Source: Streptomyces sp. SLBN-118 (GTDB lineage Bacteria > Actinomycetota > Actinomycetes > Streptomycetales > Streptomycetaceae). Taken from it: a DNA stretch of 64,000 nt. Made by a program: the position numbers and the translations under genes. The stretch spans positions 1,240,001 through 1,304,000 of the forward strand of contig NZ_VFNP01000002.1 in assembly GCF_006715635.1 (NCBI RefSeq), given 5' to 3'. Below are positions 26,666 through 37,577 of this stretch, in pieces; the first letter of the stretch is position 1; the number at the start of each line of letters is the position of its first letter. Below the pieces are notes generated by a model. It was not told the DNA's origin, did no database searches, and saw only the letters and a list, made by a program, of their open reading frames with translations.

Positions 26666-26669
<4 letters not shown>
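25764..26669 (-). CDS. argB: Acetylglutamate kinase
   Basis: This 301-residue kinase phosphorylates N-acetylglutamate and is the usual feedback control point for arginine. Motifs are VIKFGGNAM near residue 33, [11 protein letters not shown], and the nucleotide-binding [14 protein letters not shown] with LTDVEGLY. The ATG at 26669 overlaps the argJ stop by four bases. The N-terminal extension of about 20 residues before the kinase fold is the type associated with arginine-sensitive hexameric enzymes; the inhibition itself is inferred. Confidence 0.95.
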
Positions 26670-28916
<2,247 letters not shown>

Positions 28917-29118
28917 AGCTTCAGGGGTCGCCGCCTCCCCCGTGACCGCGCCGAGCACCGGTCACGTGCAGGAGAAGAGTCCCCCTGGAACGGCTGCTCG
29001 CGACCTCCTGCCGGCGCAGATCGCCGAGTACGCGCGGCACTGCGGCCACCCGGACCTTCTGCGCGAGCGGGTCGACGGCCGAGTGGGCCAATGATCACCG
29101 CACCCCGGCCTCGCCGCG

Positions 29119-29694
29119 TCAGACGGCCGGGTCCAGGCGCAGGTTCCAGCGGCCCGCCCAGCCGGCCAGCGTCACGGTCGACAGGGGTCGAACGTCCACG
29201 TTCCAGTACGAGGACGGCGGCGCCTTCAGCGCGTAGACGAGAGCGGCCCTGACAACCGCCGGTTCGGCGACAGCGACCATGGAGCCGCCGTCCTCGCCGG
29301 GCCTGGTGTCCAGCCAGCCCCCTATGCGCGTGATGAACGCGAGCAGCGGCTCACCGCCGTGCGGCGCGGAGCGCGGGTCGGCGAGCCAGGCGTCGACGGC
29401 GGCGGGCTCGCGCGCCGCGACCTCGGCCAGGGTGTAGCCACGCCAGCGGCCCATGTCGCAGTCGCGCAGCGCGGGCTGCGCGATCGGCGCGAAGCCCAGG
29501 GCCTCGCCGGTCGCCCGGCTGCGGGCGGTCGGCGAGCAGTACCGCAGCTCGGCCGTATTGAGCGGCACCAGGGAGTACCGGGCGAGCTGCACCTCGTGCC
29601 AGCCCGCGTGGTCGAGTGGCCGGTCGTCGTCGAAGCGCTCCGCGAGCAGGGCGGAGCTGCGGGCCGCGGCGACCAACGTGATCCGGACAGTCAT
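29119..29694 (-). CDS. Histidine-phosphatase-superfamily protein lacking the catalytic His (pseudoenzyme)
   Basis: The 191-residue protein has the phosphoglycerate-mutase-like layout. ELRYCSPTARSRATGEALG, DCDMGRWRGYTLAEV and HGGEPLLAFITRIGGWLD match the usual block order. The N-terminal RHG motif, expected right after the first strand, is replaced by VAAARSS, and the second catalytic His region (normally SHGGVIRA) reads AEPAVVRAAL. Both catalytic His are therefore gone. The frame is intact and codon use is normal, so it looks like a functional non-enzymatic relative rather than a pseudogene. Its role is unknown. Confidence 0.75.
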   Translation of the reverse strand: MTVRITLVAAARSSALLAERFDDDRPLDHAGWHEVQLARYSLVPLNTAELRYCSPTARSRATGEALGFAPIAQPALRDCDMGRWRGYTLAEVAAREPAAVDAWLADPRSAPHGGEPLLAFITRIGGWLDTRPGEDGGSMVAVAEPAVVRAALVYALKAPPSSYWNVDVRPLSTVTLAGWAGRWNLRLDPAV

Positions 29695-29787
29695 GGCGTG
29701 ATCGTGGTTCCCAAAGCCCCGCAGGTCAAGAGGCGACCGGAAGGGCGCGCTCCGGACAGTCCGCGGGCGCGGCGGGGGTCTCGCGGC

Positions 29788-31287
29788 TCAGGACTGCCCC
29801 GTCTCCGGGGGGTGAGGCAGCTCTGCGGGATCGCTGCCGACGGCCCGTCGGCCGAGCACCTCGTCGAAGGCGGCCCGCAGTCTTCGGACGCCCTCGGCGA
29901 TCTCGGTCGGGCCCGCCACACCGGCGAAGCTCAACCGCACATGTCCGGCCGGGGGTTCGGCGCAGAAGTAGGGACGTCCGGGGGCGAGGGCAACGCCTGC
30001 GCGGAGGGCGGCGGAGTGCAGGGCCGCCTCGTCCGTGCCGTCGGGGAGGCGGAGCCAGAGATGGTAGCCGCCGGACGGGATGTGCGGGAGGGCGAGTTCG
30101 GGCAGGCCGAGGCACAGGGCGGCTGACATGGCGTCACGGCGGGCCTTCAACTCGACGGCCACGGCCCGCAGATGACGGTTCCATGCAGGTGAACCGACCA
30201 GCTCCAGGGCTGCCTCCTGGAGCGGACGCGGTACGAAGAAGGTGTCGACGACATGGATGGCGCGCAGCCGTTCCAGGACCGGGCCGCGGGCCGCCAGCAT
30301 GCCCACCCGCAGGCTCGGCGAGGTCGCCTTGGTGAGGGAGCTGACATGGACGACGACACCGTCGTGATCGTCCGCGGCGAGCGGGCGGGGCAGCGGGCCC
30401 GCATCCTCGTGCACCAGTCGGCGGGCGAAGTCGTCCTCGACGACAAAGGCCCCGGACTCGCGGGCGATGCGCAGCACCTCGCCACGGCGCTCGGGCGCCA
30501 GCACCGCGCCGGTCGGGTTCTGGAAGAGGGGCTGGCAGACGAAGACGCGGGCGCCGGTGGCCTTGAAGGCGGCGGCCAGCAGTTGTGTACGCACCCCTCG
30601 GGCGTCCACCGGGACGGGCACCGGCCGCAGCCCGGCGGCCCGGGCGATCGCCAGCATGCCCGGGTAGGTGGGGGACTCGACGAGGACCGGGGCACCGGGC
30701 GGGGCGAGGGCCCGAAGGGCGGTGGTCAGCGCCGACTGACCGCCGGCCGTGATCAGCACATCGGCCGCGCCGCTGTTTTCGCCGAGACCGCGGGCGAACC
30801 ATTCCCGCAGCTCGGGCAGCCCGCCGGTGGGCGGCCGCCCCCAGGCGCCGGGACGCCGTCCGGCCCGGGCCAGTGCGGCGGCCATGGCTCGTTGCGGCTG
30901 GAGGGAGGGGTGCAGATAGCCGCCGTTGAACTCCACGACGCCGGGTGCCGGAGCGGCGAGCGTCGCGAGGACTCCGGAGGCGTCCACGGCACGCGGCACC
31001 ACCTCGGCCGCCGCGCTCGCGCTGAGGGTGACCTCCTGCCAGGAGGTGTCCCCTGGCGCGGGGCCGGTGCCTGTGCGGGGCTGTGCCCGGAAGGCTCCCG
31101 CGCCGGGGCGGGTGACGACCAGACCCTCGGCGGCGAGCTGGGCGACGGCGCGCGAAACAGTCACCGGGGAGACGCGGTAGCGCTCGACCAGTACCCGGCT
31201 CGACGGCAGCTTCTCCCCCGGGGAGTAGCGGTCGAGCTCATGCTTCAGGGAGTTCGCCAGATCCGCGACACTGCTACGCTCATGCAT
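29788..31287 (-). CDS. MocR-type GntR regulator fused to PLP aminotransferase domain
   Basis: This 499-residue regulator has an N-terminal GntR winged helix (about 1-75; LPSSRVLVERYRVSPVTVSR) and a class I aminotransferase-like domain (about 110-480). The PLP-binding Lys is in VSSLTKATSPSLRVG; FQNPTGAVL and VVEDDFARR are also present. MocR proteins sense PLP or amino compounds and regulate neighbouring genes. The ATG at 31287 overlaps the ATG of the divergent EamA transporter within the shared CATG, so regulator and transporter genes are back to back. Regulation of that transporter is likely. Confidence 0.88.
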   Translation of the reverse strand: MHERSSVADLANSLKHELDRYSPGEKLPSSRVLVERYRVSPVTVSRAVAQLAAEGLVVTRPGAGAFRAQPRTGTGPAPGDTSWQEVTLSASAAAEVVPRAVDASGVLATLAAPAPGVVEFNGGYLHPSLQPQRAMAAALARAGRRPGAWGRPPTGGLPELREWFARGLGENSGAADVLITAGGQSALTTALRALAPPGAPVLVESPTYPGMLAIARAAGLRPVPVPVDARGVRTQLLAAAFKATGARVFVCQPLFQNPTGAVLAPERRGEVLRIARESGAFVVEDDFARRLVHEDAGPLPRPLAADDHDGVVVHVSSLTKATSPSLRVGMLAARGPVLERLRAIHVVDTFFVPRPLQEAALELVGSPAWNRHLRAVAVELKARRDAMSAALCLGLPELALPHIPSGGYHLWLRLPDGTDEAALHSAALRAGVALAPGRPYFCAEPPAGHVRLSFAGVAGPTEIAEGVRRLRAAFDEVLGRRAVGSDPAELPHPPETGQS

Positions 31288-31330
31288 GAAGACAAAGGAT
31301 AGCGCTACCGCAGCTACACCGATAGCGGTC
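31270..31330. promoter_or_regulatory. Overlapping divergent starts and candidate operators, mocR-type gene / eamA
   Basis: The two start codons share the CATG at 31285-31288. A forward -10-like TACGCT (31275-31280) lies five bases before the eamA ATG. A reverse -10-like TATCCT ends eight bases before the regulator ATG. Each promoter therefore lies inside the other gene's coding sequence, and both mRNAs are probably leaderless. The palindrome TAGCGCTA (31300-31307) and the repeated GATAGCG words (31298-31304 and 31320-31326) are candidate MocR sites. Confidence 0.5.
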
Positions 31331-32257
31331 ACCGACTCGGCGCCCCGCACCACGGCCGGCCGCGCCGACGCCGCCGCACTCCGGCACCGGAGGCCCGCCG
31401 CGGGACACAGCGGCACGCTCCTGTCCGCACTGGGAGTCGTCGCGTTCTCGCTCACGTTCCCGTCCACCGTCTGGGGCCTGGAGAGCTTCGGTCCCTGGTC
31501 GCTGGTCGCCGTTCGCAGCGTCCTGGCGGCCCTCGTCGCGGGCGCGTTGCTGCTGGCGCTGCGCGTCCCACTGCCCGAGTCCCGCCACTGGGCGGGCCTG
31601 GCGGTAGTGGCGGGCGGCGTGGTCATCGGCTTCCCGCTGCTGACCACGCTGGCCCTGCAGACCTCCACCACCTCGCACGCCGCCGTGGTCGTGGGACTGC
31701 TTCCGCTGACGACCGCCGCCTTCGCGGCACTGCGTACCGGCCGCCGCCCCTCGCGCACTTTCTGGCTGGCGGCGCTGGCCGGTGCGGCCGTGGTGATCGC
31801 CTTCACCGTGCAGCAGAGCGGCGGCGCACTCCAGAGAGGCGATCTGTATCTCTTCGGCGCGCTGCTGGTCTGCGCGGCCGGTTACACCGAGGGCGGCAGG
31901 CTGGCGGGCCGGATGCCGGGCTGGCACGTGGTCGGCTGGGCCCTGATCCTCTGCCTCCCGCTCACGCTGGCGGGTTCGGCTCTCGCCCTGTCCGTCGAGC
32001 CGGTCCGGCTCACCGCGCACGGCGTGATCGGACTCGCCTGGGTCGCTGCCGGCTCAACCTTTTTCGGTCTGTACGTCTGGTACCGCGGCATGGCCTCGAT
32101 CGGCATCGCCAAGGCCAGCCAGCTCCAGCTCGCGCAGCCCCTGCTCACGCTGGTCTGGTCGGTGTCCCTGCTGGGCGAGGGGCTCTCCCCCGCCGCTCCG
32201 GTTGCGGCCACAGCGGTCCTGGTGTGCATCGCGGTCACCCAGCGGGCCCGTAGCTGA
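31286..32257 (+). CDS. EamA/DMT-family transporter
   Basis: This 323-residue membrane protein has ten predicted helices in two EamA repeats (about 45-180 and 190-320), preceded by a 45-residue polar N-terminus. WGLESFGPWSLVAVRSVLAAL and IAKASQLQLAQPLLTLVWSV are typical of the first and second repeats. DMT proteins export or import small metabolites; the substrate is unknown. The start at 31286 implies a leaderless mRNA. A later start that removes the polar region cannot be excluded. A hairpin terminator follows the stop. Confidence 0.85.
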   Translation: MKTKDSATAATPIAVTDSAPRTTAGRADAAALRHRRPAAGHSGTLLSALGVVAFSLTFPSTVWGLESFGPWSLVAVRSVLAALVAGALLLALRVPLPESRHWAGLAVVAGGVVIGFPLLTTLALQTSTTSHAAVVVGLLPLTTAAFAALRTGRRPSRTFWLAALAGAAVVIAFTVQQSGGALQRGDLYLFGALLVCAAGYTEGGRLAGRMPGWHVVGWALILCLPLTLAGSALALSVEPVRLTAHGVIGLAWVAAGSTFFGLYVWYRGMASIGIAKASQLQLAQPLLTLVWSVSLLGEGLSPAAPVAATAVLVCIAVTQRARS

Positions 32258-32266
32258 CAAGCGGGC

Positions 32267-32306
32267 GCCGGGAGTCACCGAGTGCCTCGGGGGTGCAACT
32301 CCCGGC
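32267..32306 (+). terminator. Hairpin after the EamA transporter
   Basis: GCCGGGAGT (32267-32275) pairs with ACTCCCGGC (32298-32306) around a 22-base loop, ten bases after the stop. Confidence 0.5.
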
Positions 32307-32358
32307 CCCGGCCTTAGACTCGAAACACGGACCACCCCCTTTGAGGAGGTCACTCCCG

Positions 32359-32550
32359 ATGCAAGCGAACGTGGGCGACACACTGCTGGTCCACGGCAGG
32401 GTCGTGGGGCAGCACGACAAGACCGCCGAAGTCGTCGAGGTACTGGGGCAGGAAGGCAACCCCCCGTACCGGGTGCGCTTCGACGACGGCCACGAGGCTC
32501 TGCTGTCTCCCGGCCCCGACACTGTCGTACGCCACCACGAGCAGGCCTGA
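32359..32550 (+). CDS. DUF1918 small protein
   Basis: This 63-residue protein MQANVGDTLLVHGRVVGQHD... has the DUF1918 pattern: an SH3-like small beta barrel with VGDTL, GxxVG, EVLG and YRVRFDDGHEALLSPG. An AGGAGGT ribosome site lies eight bases before the ATG. The function of the family is not known. It is convergent with the GHL10-like gene, with one base between their ends. Confidence 0.85.
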   Translation: MQANVGDTLLVHGRVVGQHDKTAEVVEVLGQEGNPPYRVRFDDGHEALLSPGPDTVVRHHEQA

Positions 32551-32551
32551 C

Positions 32552-33802
32552 TCAGTCCGGCGGCCGAACTCTGGTCGGATAGTGATCGGCCACCACCCTG
32601 GCCATCGCCCCGATCTGGTCCGACATGACCTCCTTCGCCGAGAAGAAGCAGTGCCCGCGCACTCCTTCGTACGCGCGAGCCAGCGTGAGATGGCGTGAGA
32701 GTTCGGCGGGGTCCTGCCAGGGCGCGGGCTGGGCGGGGTCACCCGCCTTGTAGAGGGCCTCCCCGGCGTAGAGATCGACGTCCGTGTCCCGTACGACGTC
32801 GTTCCACCAGGGGATCAGCCGGGCGTAATCGGCTGCCGGGAACCCGATGTTCCAGTAGATCTGCGGGACGACGTAGTCGATCCAGCCCTTCTTCACCCAC
32901 ATACGGGTGTCGGCGTGCAGATCGTCGTAGGTCTGCACGCCCGCCCTGGTGTCCGAGCCGAGCGGATCGGTGGTGGCATTGCGCCACACCCCGAAGGGGC
33001 TGATCCCGAAGGGGATGACCTTGCCGGACCTCCTGATCCGGTCGGCCATCTCGCGCACCAGCCGGTCGGTGTTGTCGCGCCGCCAGGCGGCCTTGTCAGG
33101 GAAGCCCGCGCCGTAGCGCGCATACGTCGCGTCGTCGTCGAAGACCTGGCCGGCGACCGGATAGGGGTAGAAGTAGTCGTCGAAATGAACGCCGTCGATG
33201 TCATAGCGCCGGACGGCGTCCATCATCGCGTCCTGGACAAAACGGCGGACCTCGGGAATGCCGGGGTTGTAGTACAGCTTCCCGCCATACGGAAGAACCC
33301 ACTCCGGATGTACCCGGGCCGGGTGGCTCTCGACCAGCCGGGACGGATCGGTGTGCACGGCGACCCGATAGGGATTGAACCAGGCGTGCAGCCGAAGCTC
33401 GCGCCGGTGGGCCTCGGCCACGGCGGCGCCGAGGGGGTCCCAGCCGGGGTTTCGCCCCTGTGACCCGGTGAGGTACTGCGACCAGGGCTCGTACGGCGAC
33501 GGCCACAGGGCATCCGCGGTGGGCCTGACCTGGAGGACCACGACGTTCAGCTTGCGGGCGACCGCGGTGTCGAGATGGGCGCAGAGTTCGGCGCGCTGCT
33601 GAGCCGGGGTGAGGCCGGGCCTTGAGGGCCAGTCACGGTTGGCGACGGTCGCCATCCACATCCCTCGGAACTCCCGGGCCCTCGCACGCCGCGGCCACGA
33701 CCCACGATCCGCGGTCCGGGCGGCCGCGTCCCCGGCCGTCCCCAGTGCGGCCATGGCTCCGGCCGCCGCCATCACGAACCCTCTTCTCCCGATCTGCCCC
33801 AT
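32552..33802 (-). CDS. Exported glycoside-hydrolase-like protein (GHL10/DUF187 family)
   Basis: This 416-residue protein has a Tat-like signal (IGRRGFVMAAAGAMAALG). The GHL10 TIM barrel follows: REFRGMWMATVANRDWPS, LNVVVLQVRPTADALW, LHAWFNPYRVA, YDIDGVHFDDYFYPYP and VIPFGISPFGVW. WIDYVVPQIYWN is a family signature. These proteins are thought to hydrolyse cell-wall or other glycans; the catalytic acids are probably the Asp/Glu in DGVHFDD and nearby. The start at 33802 puts the RR at residues 6-7. Confidence 0.85.
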   Translation of the reverse strand: MGQIGRRGFVMAAAGAMAALGTAGDAAARTADRGSWPRRARAREFRGMWMATVANRDWPSRPGLTPAQQRAELCAHLDTAVARKLNVVVLQVRPTADALWPSPYEPWSQYLTGSQGRNPGWDPLGAAVAEAHRRELRLHAWFNPYRVAVHTDPSRLVESHPARVHPEWVLPYGGKLYYNPGIPEVRRFVQDAMMDAVRRYDIDGVHFDDYFYPYPVAGQVFDDDATYARYGAGFPDKAAWRRDNTDRLVREMADRIRRSGKVIPFGISPFGVWRNATTDPLGSDTRAGVQTYDDLHADTRMWVKKGWIDYVVPQIYWNIGFPAADYARLIPWWNDVVRDTDVDLYAGEALYKAGDPAQPAPWQDPAELSRHLTLARAYEGVRGHCFFSAKEVMSDQIGAMARVVADHYPTRVRPPD

Positions 33803-33860
33803 ATGCCGCCCTCAGCTTTCTCGCTGCCGACCGTCGTATCCGCCCAGCATGCCCGCCCCC

Positions 33861-33951
33861 AGGGGGTGTCTTTCGGATCAAGGCCGGATCACGCGGGGTT
33901 CGCCTGGCCCGGCACGCCCGCTGATCCGGCCTGATCCGAAGGACACCCCCT
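33861..33951. repeat. Long imperfect palindrome (91 bp), probable MITE or dispersed palindromic repeat
   Basis: The left arm AGGGGGTGTCTTTCGGATCA continues AGGCCGGATCA (33861-33891). Inverted, it matches the right arm (33922-33951) with one substitution and one extra base over about 30 bp, leaving a 30-base centre. It lies between divergent genes, so it is not needed as a simple terminator. The sequence GGGGGTGTCCTTCGGATCAGG looks like a dispersed Streptomyces repeat I have seen before (recollection). CTAG occurs at the right end but no clear target duplication is seen on the left. Confidence 0.7.
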
Positions 33952-34051
33952 AGCCATCCTGCGCGCACACATCCGGAGTAACGTCGGGGCGTCGAGGCGG
34001 GCGCCGGAATCACACGGGGGACTCGCCGCACGAATCAGCGAAAGGCACGAG

Positions 34052-34924
34052 GTGACGGACTCAATGGCCGACATTGCACGCGTCGGAGTGGTGGGCTGCG
34101 GCCAGATGGGCGCGGGCATCGCGGAGGTGTGCGCCCGCAGCGGCCTGGAGGTGAAGGTCGCCGAGACCACGGGCGAGGCCCTGGAGATCGGTCGCACCCG
34201 CCTCTACAACTCCCTCTCGAAGGCCGCCGAACGCGGCAAGATCACCGAAGAGGAGCGCGACGCGACCCTGGAGCGCCTCAGCTTCACCACCGACCTCGGC
34301 GAGTTCGCCGACCGCGATCTCGTCATCGAGGCCGTCGTAGAGAACGAGCAGGTCAAGACCGAGATCTTCCAGGTGCTCGACCAGGTGGTGACCCGGCAGG
34401 ACGCGATCCTCGCGTCCAACACCTCCTCCATCCCCCTGGTGAAGCTGGCCGTCGCGACCAGCCGCCCGGACCAGGTCATCGGCATCCACTTCTTCAACCC
34501 GGCCCCGGTCCAGAAGCTCGTCGAGCTGATCCCGGCGCTCACCACCTCCGAGGAGACGATCAAGCGCTCCGAGGCCGTGGTGCAGCAGATCCTCGACAAG
34601 CACCCGATCCGCGCCCAGGACCGCTCGGGCTTCGTGGTGAACGCCCTGCTCATCCCGTATCTGCTCTCCGCCATCCGGATGTTCGAGTCGGGCATCGCCA
34701 GCCGCGAGGACATCGACAACGGCATGGAGCTGGGCTGCGCCCACCCGATGGGTCCGCTCAAGCTCTCCGACCTGATCGGCCTGGACACCGTGGCCTCGGT
34801 CGCCGACTCGATGTACGCGGAGTTCAAGGAGCCGCTGTACGCCGCTCCCCCGCTGCTGCAGCGGATGGTGGACGCGGGGCGCCTCGGCCGCAAGACGGGC
34901 TCCGGATTCTATCAGTACTCCTGA
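34052..34924 (+). CDS. 3-hydroxyacyl-CoA dehydrogenase (3-hydroxybutyryl-CoA dehydrogenase type)
   Basis: This 290-residue NAD(P)-dependent enzyme interconverts 3-hydroxybutyryl-CoA and acetoacetyl-CoA. The Rossmann motif is VGVVGCGQMGAGIAEV. The catalytic His is in IGIHFFNPAPVQKLVE and the Asn/Ser pair in SNTSS. The C-terminal dimerisation domain runs from about 190 (SGFVVNALLIPYLL) to the end. The start is a GTG at 34052 with AAGG upstream. It is monocistronic and could serve butyrate/PHB or butyryl-CoA supply for polyketides. Confidence 0.92.
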   Translation: MTDSMADIARVGVVGCGQMGAGIAEVCARSGLEVKVAETTGEALEIGRTRLYNSLSKAAERGKITEEERDATLERLSFTTDLGEFADRDLVIEAVVENEQVKTEIFQVLDQVVTRQDAILASNTSSIPLVKLAVATSRPDQVIGIHFFNPAPVQKLVELIPALTTSEETIKRSEAVVQQILDKHPIRAQDRSGFVVNALLIPYLLSAIRMFESGIASREDIDNGMELGCAHPMGPLKLSDLIGLDTVASVADSMYAEFKEPLYAAPPLLQRMVDAGRLGRKTGSGFYQYS

Positions 34925-35056
34925 TTCACACGGAGTGTGCGGGGCGTGCCCGCATATGCCGTGCGCACACGCTCCCGCCCTCCTACCAGGGAGAGTTGAC
35001 TCGGTTCCGCTCAGCCAAGGGCCCGCTGTACAACCTTCCGAAGAGGAGCTGAATCC

Positions 35057-35314
35057 GTGACCACCGACCCTGATCATTTAGTGGTCGTCGAGGAGTTCGC
35101 CGAGTTACGCCGCAGCCTCGACGTCGGCCTCGCCCGTATCGACGGGCATCTGGCACTGCTCGCACAGCGCAACGACCAGATCGACCGCGATCTCACCGAT
35201 CTGGCCGCGCGCGTCGGGGCACTTGAGCACGCCAGGTGGCCGCTGCCCGCCGTGGCCGCGCTGACCGCGCTCGGAGCGCTGGCGGTGGCGGTCTGGCAAG
35301 CGCTCGGCCAGTAG
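35057..35314 (+). CDS. Small tail-anchored coiled-coil protein
   Basis: This 85-residue protein starts with GTG after GAGGAG. Residues 8-58 are heptad-like (FAELRRSLDVGLARIDGHLA, then LLAQRNDQIDRDLTDLAARV) and predict a coiled coil. Residues 60-82 (WPLPAVAALTALGALAVAVW) form one membrane helix near the C-terminus. No family function is recognised. It may be a small membrane adaptor. Confidence 0.7.
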   Translation: MTTDPDHLVVVEEFAELRRSLDVGLARIDGHLALLAQRNDQIDRDLTDLAARVGALEHARWPLPAVAALTALGALAVAVWQALGQ

Positions 35315-35359
35315 GCAGCCGGGGCATGGCGCCTGGAGCCGGCGGTCCGGCCCGGACCG

Positions 35360-35890
35360 TCAGCCGAACCGCAGATGGTGGAGCATCAGCAGCCCGGCCG
35401 CCATATTGGCGGCCGGGACCTCACCGCGGGCGATCATGTCGGGGACCAGCTTGAGCGGTATCCACTCGCGGCGCGAGGACTCGAAGTCGTCCTCGGGGTG
35501 CCCGATGTACGTCGCGTCCTCGGACCAGTAGAGATGGTGCCGGGCGTCGGTGAGGCCGTTGGACGGCTCGACGGTCATGAGGTGCTGGAGGGGGCCCGGG
35601 CGCCAGCCCGTCTCCTCCTCCATCTCCCGGGCGGCCGCGGCCTCGATGTCCTCGCCGTCCTCGACGACCCCCGCGGCGAGCTCCCAGCCCCAGCTGTTGG
35701 TGATGAAGCGGTGCCGCCAGAGCATCAGCACCTCGTTGGCCCGGTTGACCGCGGTCGCGACGGCGACCGGGCGGAGCCGTATGAGGAAGTGGTCCAGGTG
35801 TCGGCCGTCGGGGAGTACGACGTCCGCCAGGTTGACCTTGAACCAGCGGTTTTCATACACAGTTTGTTCGCCTAAGTTCGTCCACTGCAC
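35360..35890 (-). CDS. NUDIX hydrolase
   Basis: This 176-residue phosphohydrolase acts on nucleoside diphosphate-linked substrates. The Nudix box GX5EX7REUXEEXGU is complete, from GVVEDGED to REMEEETGW. The N-terminal VYENRWFKVNLADVVLPDG resembles ADP-ribose pyrophosphatases. GTG at 35890 is chosen because GGAAGG lies upstream. A TTG at 35911 is in frame but has no ribosome site. Confidence 0.87.
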   Translation of the reverse strand: MQWTNLGEQTVYENRWFKVNLADVVLPDGRHLDHFLIRLRPVAVATAVNRANEVLMLWRHRFITNSWGWELAAGVVEDGEDIEAAAAREMEEETGWRPGPLQHLMTVEPSNGLTDARHHLYWSEDATYIGHPEDDFESSRREWIPLKLVPDMIARGEVPAANMAAGLLMLHHLRFG

Positions 35891-35941
35891 TTTTCTGCCA
35901 CCTTCCGACAAGTCGATGGCAATATCGCAGCAGGAGCTAGG

Positions 35942-37282
35942 TCAGAGGGGAACGCGGAGTGCCCCGTCGATGAGTTCGGCCGCCTCGTCCGCGTTGGTGC
36001 AGCCACTCGCCACAAGGTGCTCCCGCACCGCTCGCAGCCGGTCCCTCAGACGCTGGGACTCCATCCCCCTCGCCCGCTCCACCATCTCCGCGGCCGTGTT
36101 CGCCGCCCGGTCCACCTCGCCCTGGCGCAGCTCGATCTGGCTGAGCATGGCGAGCCGGTGGACCCGGCCGCGGTCGTGCGCGGGGGTTCCGACGGCAGCC
36201 GCGGCGTGCTCCCGCGCGGCGGGGAGATCACCGAGACTCAACAGGGCCTCCGCGACCTGGACGTTCACCAGGCCCGGCTGGACATAGCCCGTCTCGTCCG
36301 GCTCGTGCCCCGGTCGGATCCGTTCCGCCTCCAGCTCGGCCCGCCGGATGCACCGCAGTGCGCTGCTGCCGTCGCCGAGATGCGCGTACGCCTTGGCCTG
36401 CATCGCGTACAGATCGGCGGCCAGCGCCGGGGTGATCTGCTGTCCGGCCGCCCGCAGGGCCGCTTCCGCGAAGGCCACCGCCTGGCGGTGCTCGGCCATG
36501 AACAGCGACTGGTTGACCAGCAGCGCGATGACATAGGCACCAAGTCCCCTGTCCCCACTGGCCTTTGCAAGCCGCAGCGCCTGATGGAAATAGCGCTGGG
36601 CAAGACCGTGCGCGTCCGAGTCGTACGCGCAGATACCGGCGACCGCCACCAGACCGCCCGTTGCCCGGTGCAGTTGGCGGCCCAGCGCGTCGCTGTAGCC
36701 GCCCCGCAGCAGCGGCGCGGTCTCGGCGTTGAGAAAGCCGACAATGCGGGCGCGGGTCGCGATGCCGCCCGCCTTGCGGTACATCAGCTCGTAGTGTGCC
36801 CGTGCGGCCCGCAGCATCTTGATGTCGGCCATGCTGACGCAAGTCTGCCCGGAGCGCGAGACGTCAGAGTCCTCAGGCGGGTTCTCCCACTCCCATACGG
36901 GCATCACGGCGGGGGTGCCGGTGACGGCGGGCGCCTCGATGATGTGCGGCCGCTGCTGTTCGTCGCAGCGCCACAGTGCGGTGGCCCGCTCCACGAAGCC
37001 GCACAGCGGCGAGCCGGGCGGTGCGACCGGCTCGCCGGGTCCCCCGAGGCCGATGTCGCCGAGCGTTATGGCCCGGTGCAGCCGGCCGGCCAGGACCTCA
37101 CAGATCAGGTCGGGCACCTGGCCGCGCGGACGCTGGCCCTTCAACCAGCGTGACACGGCCGTGTGTTCGTACCGCAACGACAGGCCTCGCGCCCTGCCCG
37201 CCTGGTTGACGCGGGCGGCGAGGCCCGCATTGGAGATACCCGCCTCGTCGAGCAGGGCGTCGAGCAGGGTGTTGGGCTGCAT
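35942..37282 (-). CDS. Transcriptional regulator with N-terminal HTH and TPR-like repeats (NsdA-like)
   Basis: The 446-residue protein has an N-terminal DNA-binding region (LDEAGISNAGLAARVNQAGR, with YEHTAVSRWLKGQ as the probable recognition helix). A long alpha-helical part with TPR-like pairs follows (ALGRQLHRATGGLVAVAG; AQRYFHQALRLAKASGD; ADLYAMQAKAYAHLGD). Such proteins in Streptomyces, such as NsdA, often act as developmental or antibiotic-production regulators; the target here is unknown. GGAG seven bases before the ATG at 37282 sets the start. Confidence 0.78.
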   Translation of the reverse strand: MQPNTLLDALLDEAGISNAGLAARVNQAGRARGLSLRYEHTAVSRWLKGQRPRGQVPDLICEVLAGRLHRAITLGDIGLGGPGEPVAPPGSPLCGFVERATALWRCDEQQRPHIIEAPAVTGTPAVMPVWEWENPPEDSDVSRSGQTCVSMADIKMLRAARAHYELMYRKAGGIATRARIVGFLNAETAPLLRGGYSDALGRQLHRATGGLVAVAGICAYDSDAHGLAQRYFHQALRLAKASGDRGLGAYVIALLVNQSLFMAEHRQAVAFAEAALRAAGQQITPALAADLYAMQAKAYAHLGDGSSALRCIRRAELEAERIRPGHEPDETGYVQPGLVNVQVAEALLSLGDLPAAREHAAAAVGTPAHDRGRVHRLAMLSQIELRQGEVDRAANTAAEMVERARGMESQRLRDRLRAVREHLVASGCTNADEAAELIDGALRVPL

Positions 37283-37577
37283 GGGGCAACTCCGGTGGCT
37301 CGGTGGCCTCAGCATAGTCAGGAGGGCTTCGCACGGGGTGTGAACAGAGTGCCCCGATCTGTGCCTCGCGTGCTCTGCCGCCGTACCGCGCACGCCGGTT
37401 GACTGAAATGCCTCTCACAGAGGCGGCCGGGCCGCCGGCTCCCCCTCGTACAGTGCGGCGGCCCTCGATCGCGTCGTCTGCCCTGCTGATCTGCCCGACA
37501 CTCCGCGGCAGGGCGGGCGGCGCCGGCCGCACGGCAATCCCCTGGTTGCCGAAGCTGCACATGGCTGCAGGTGACGG

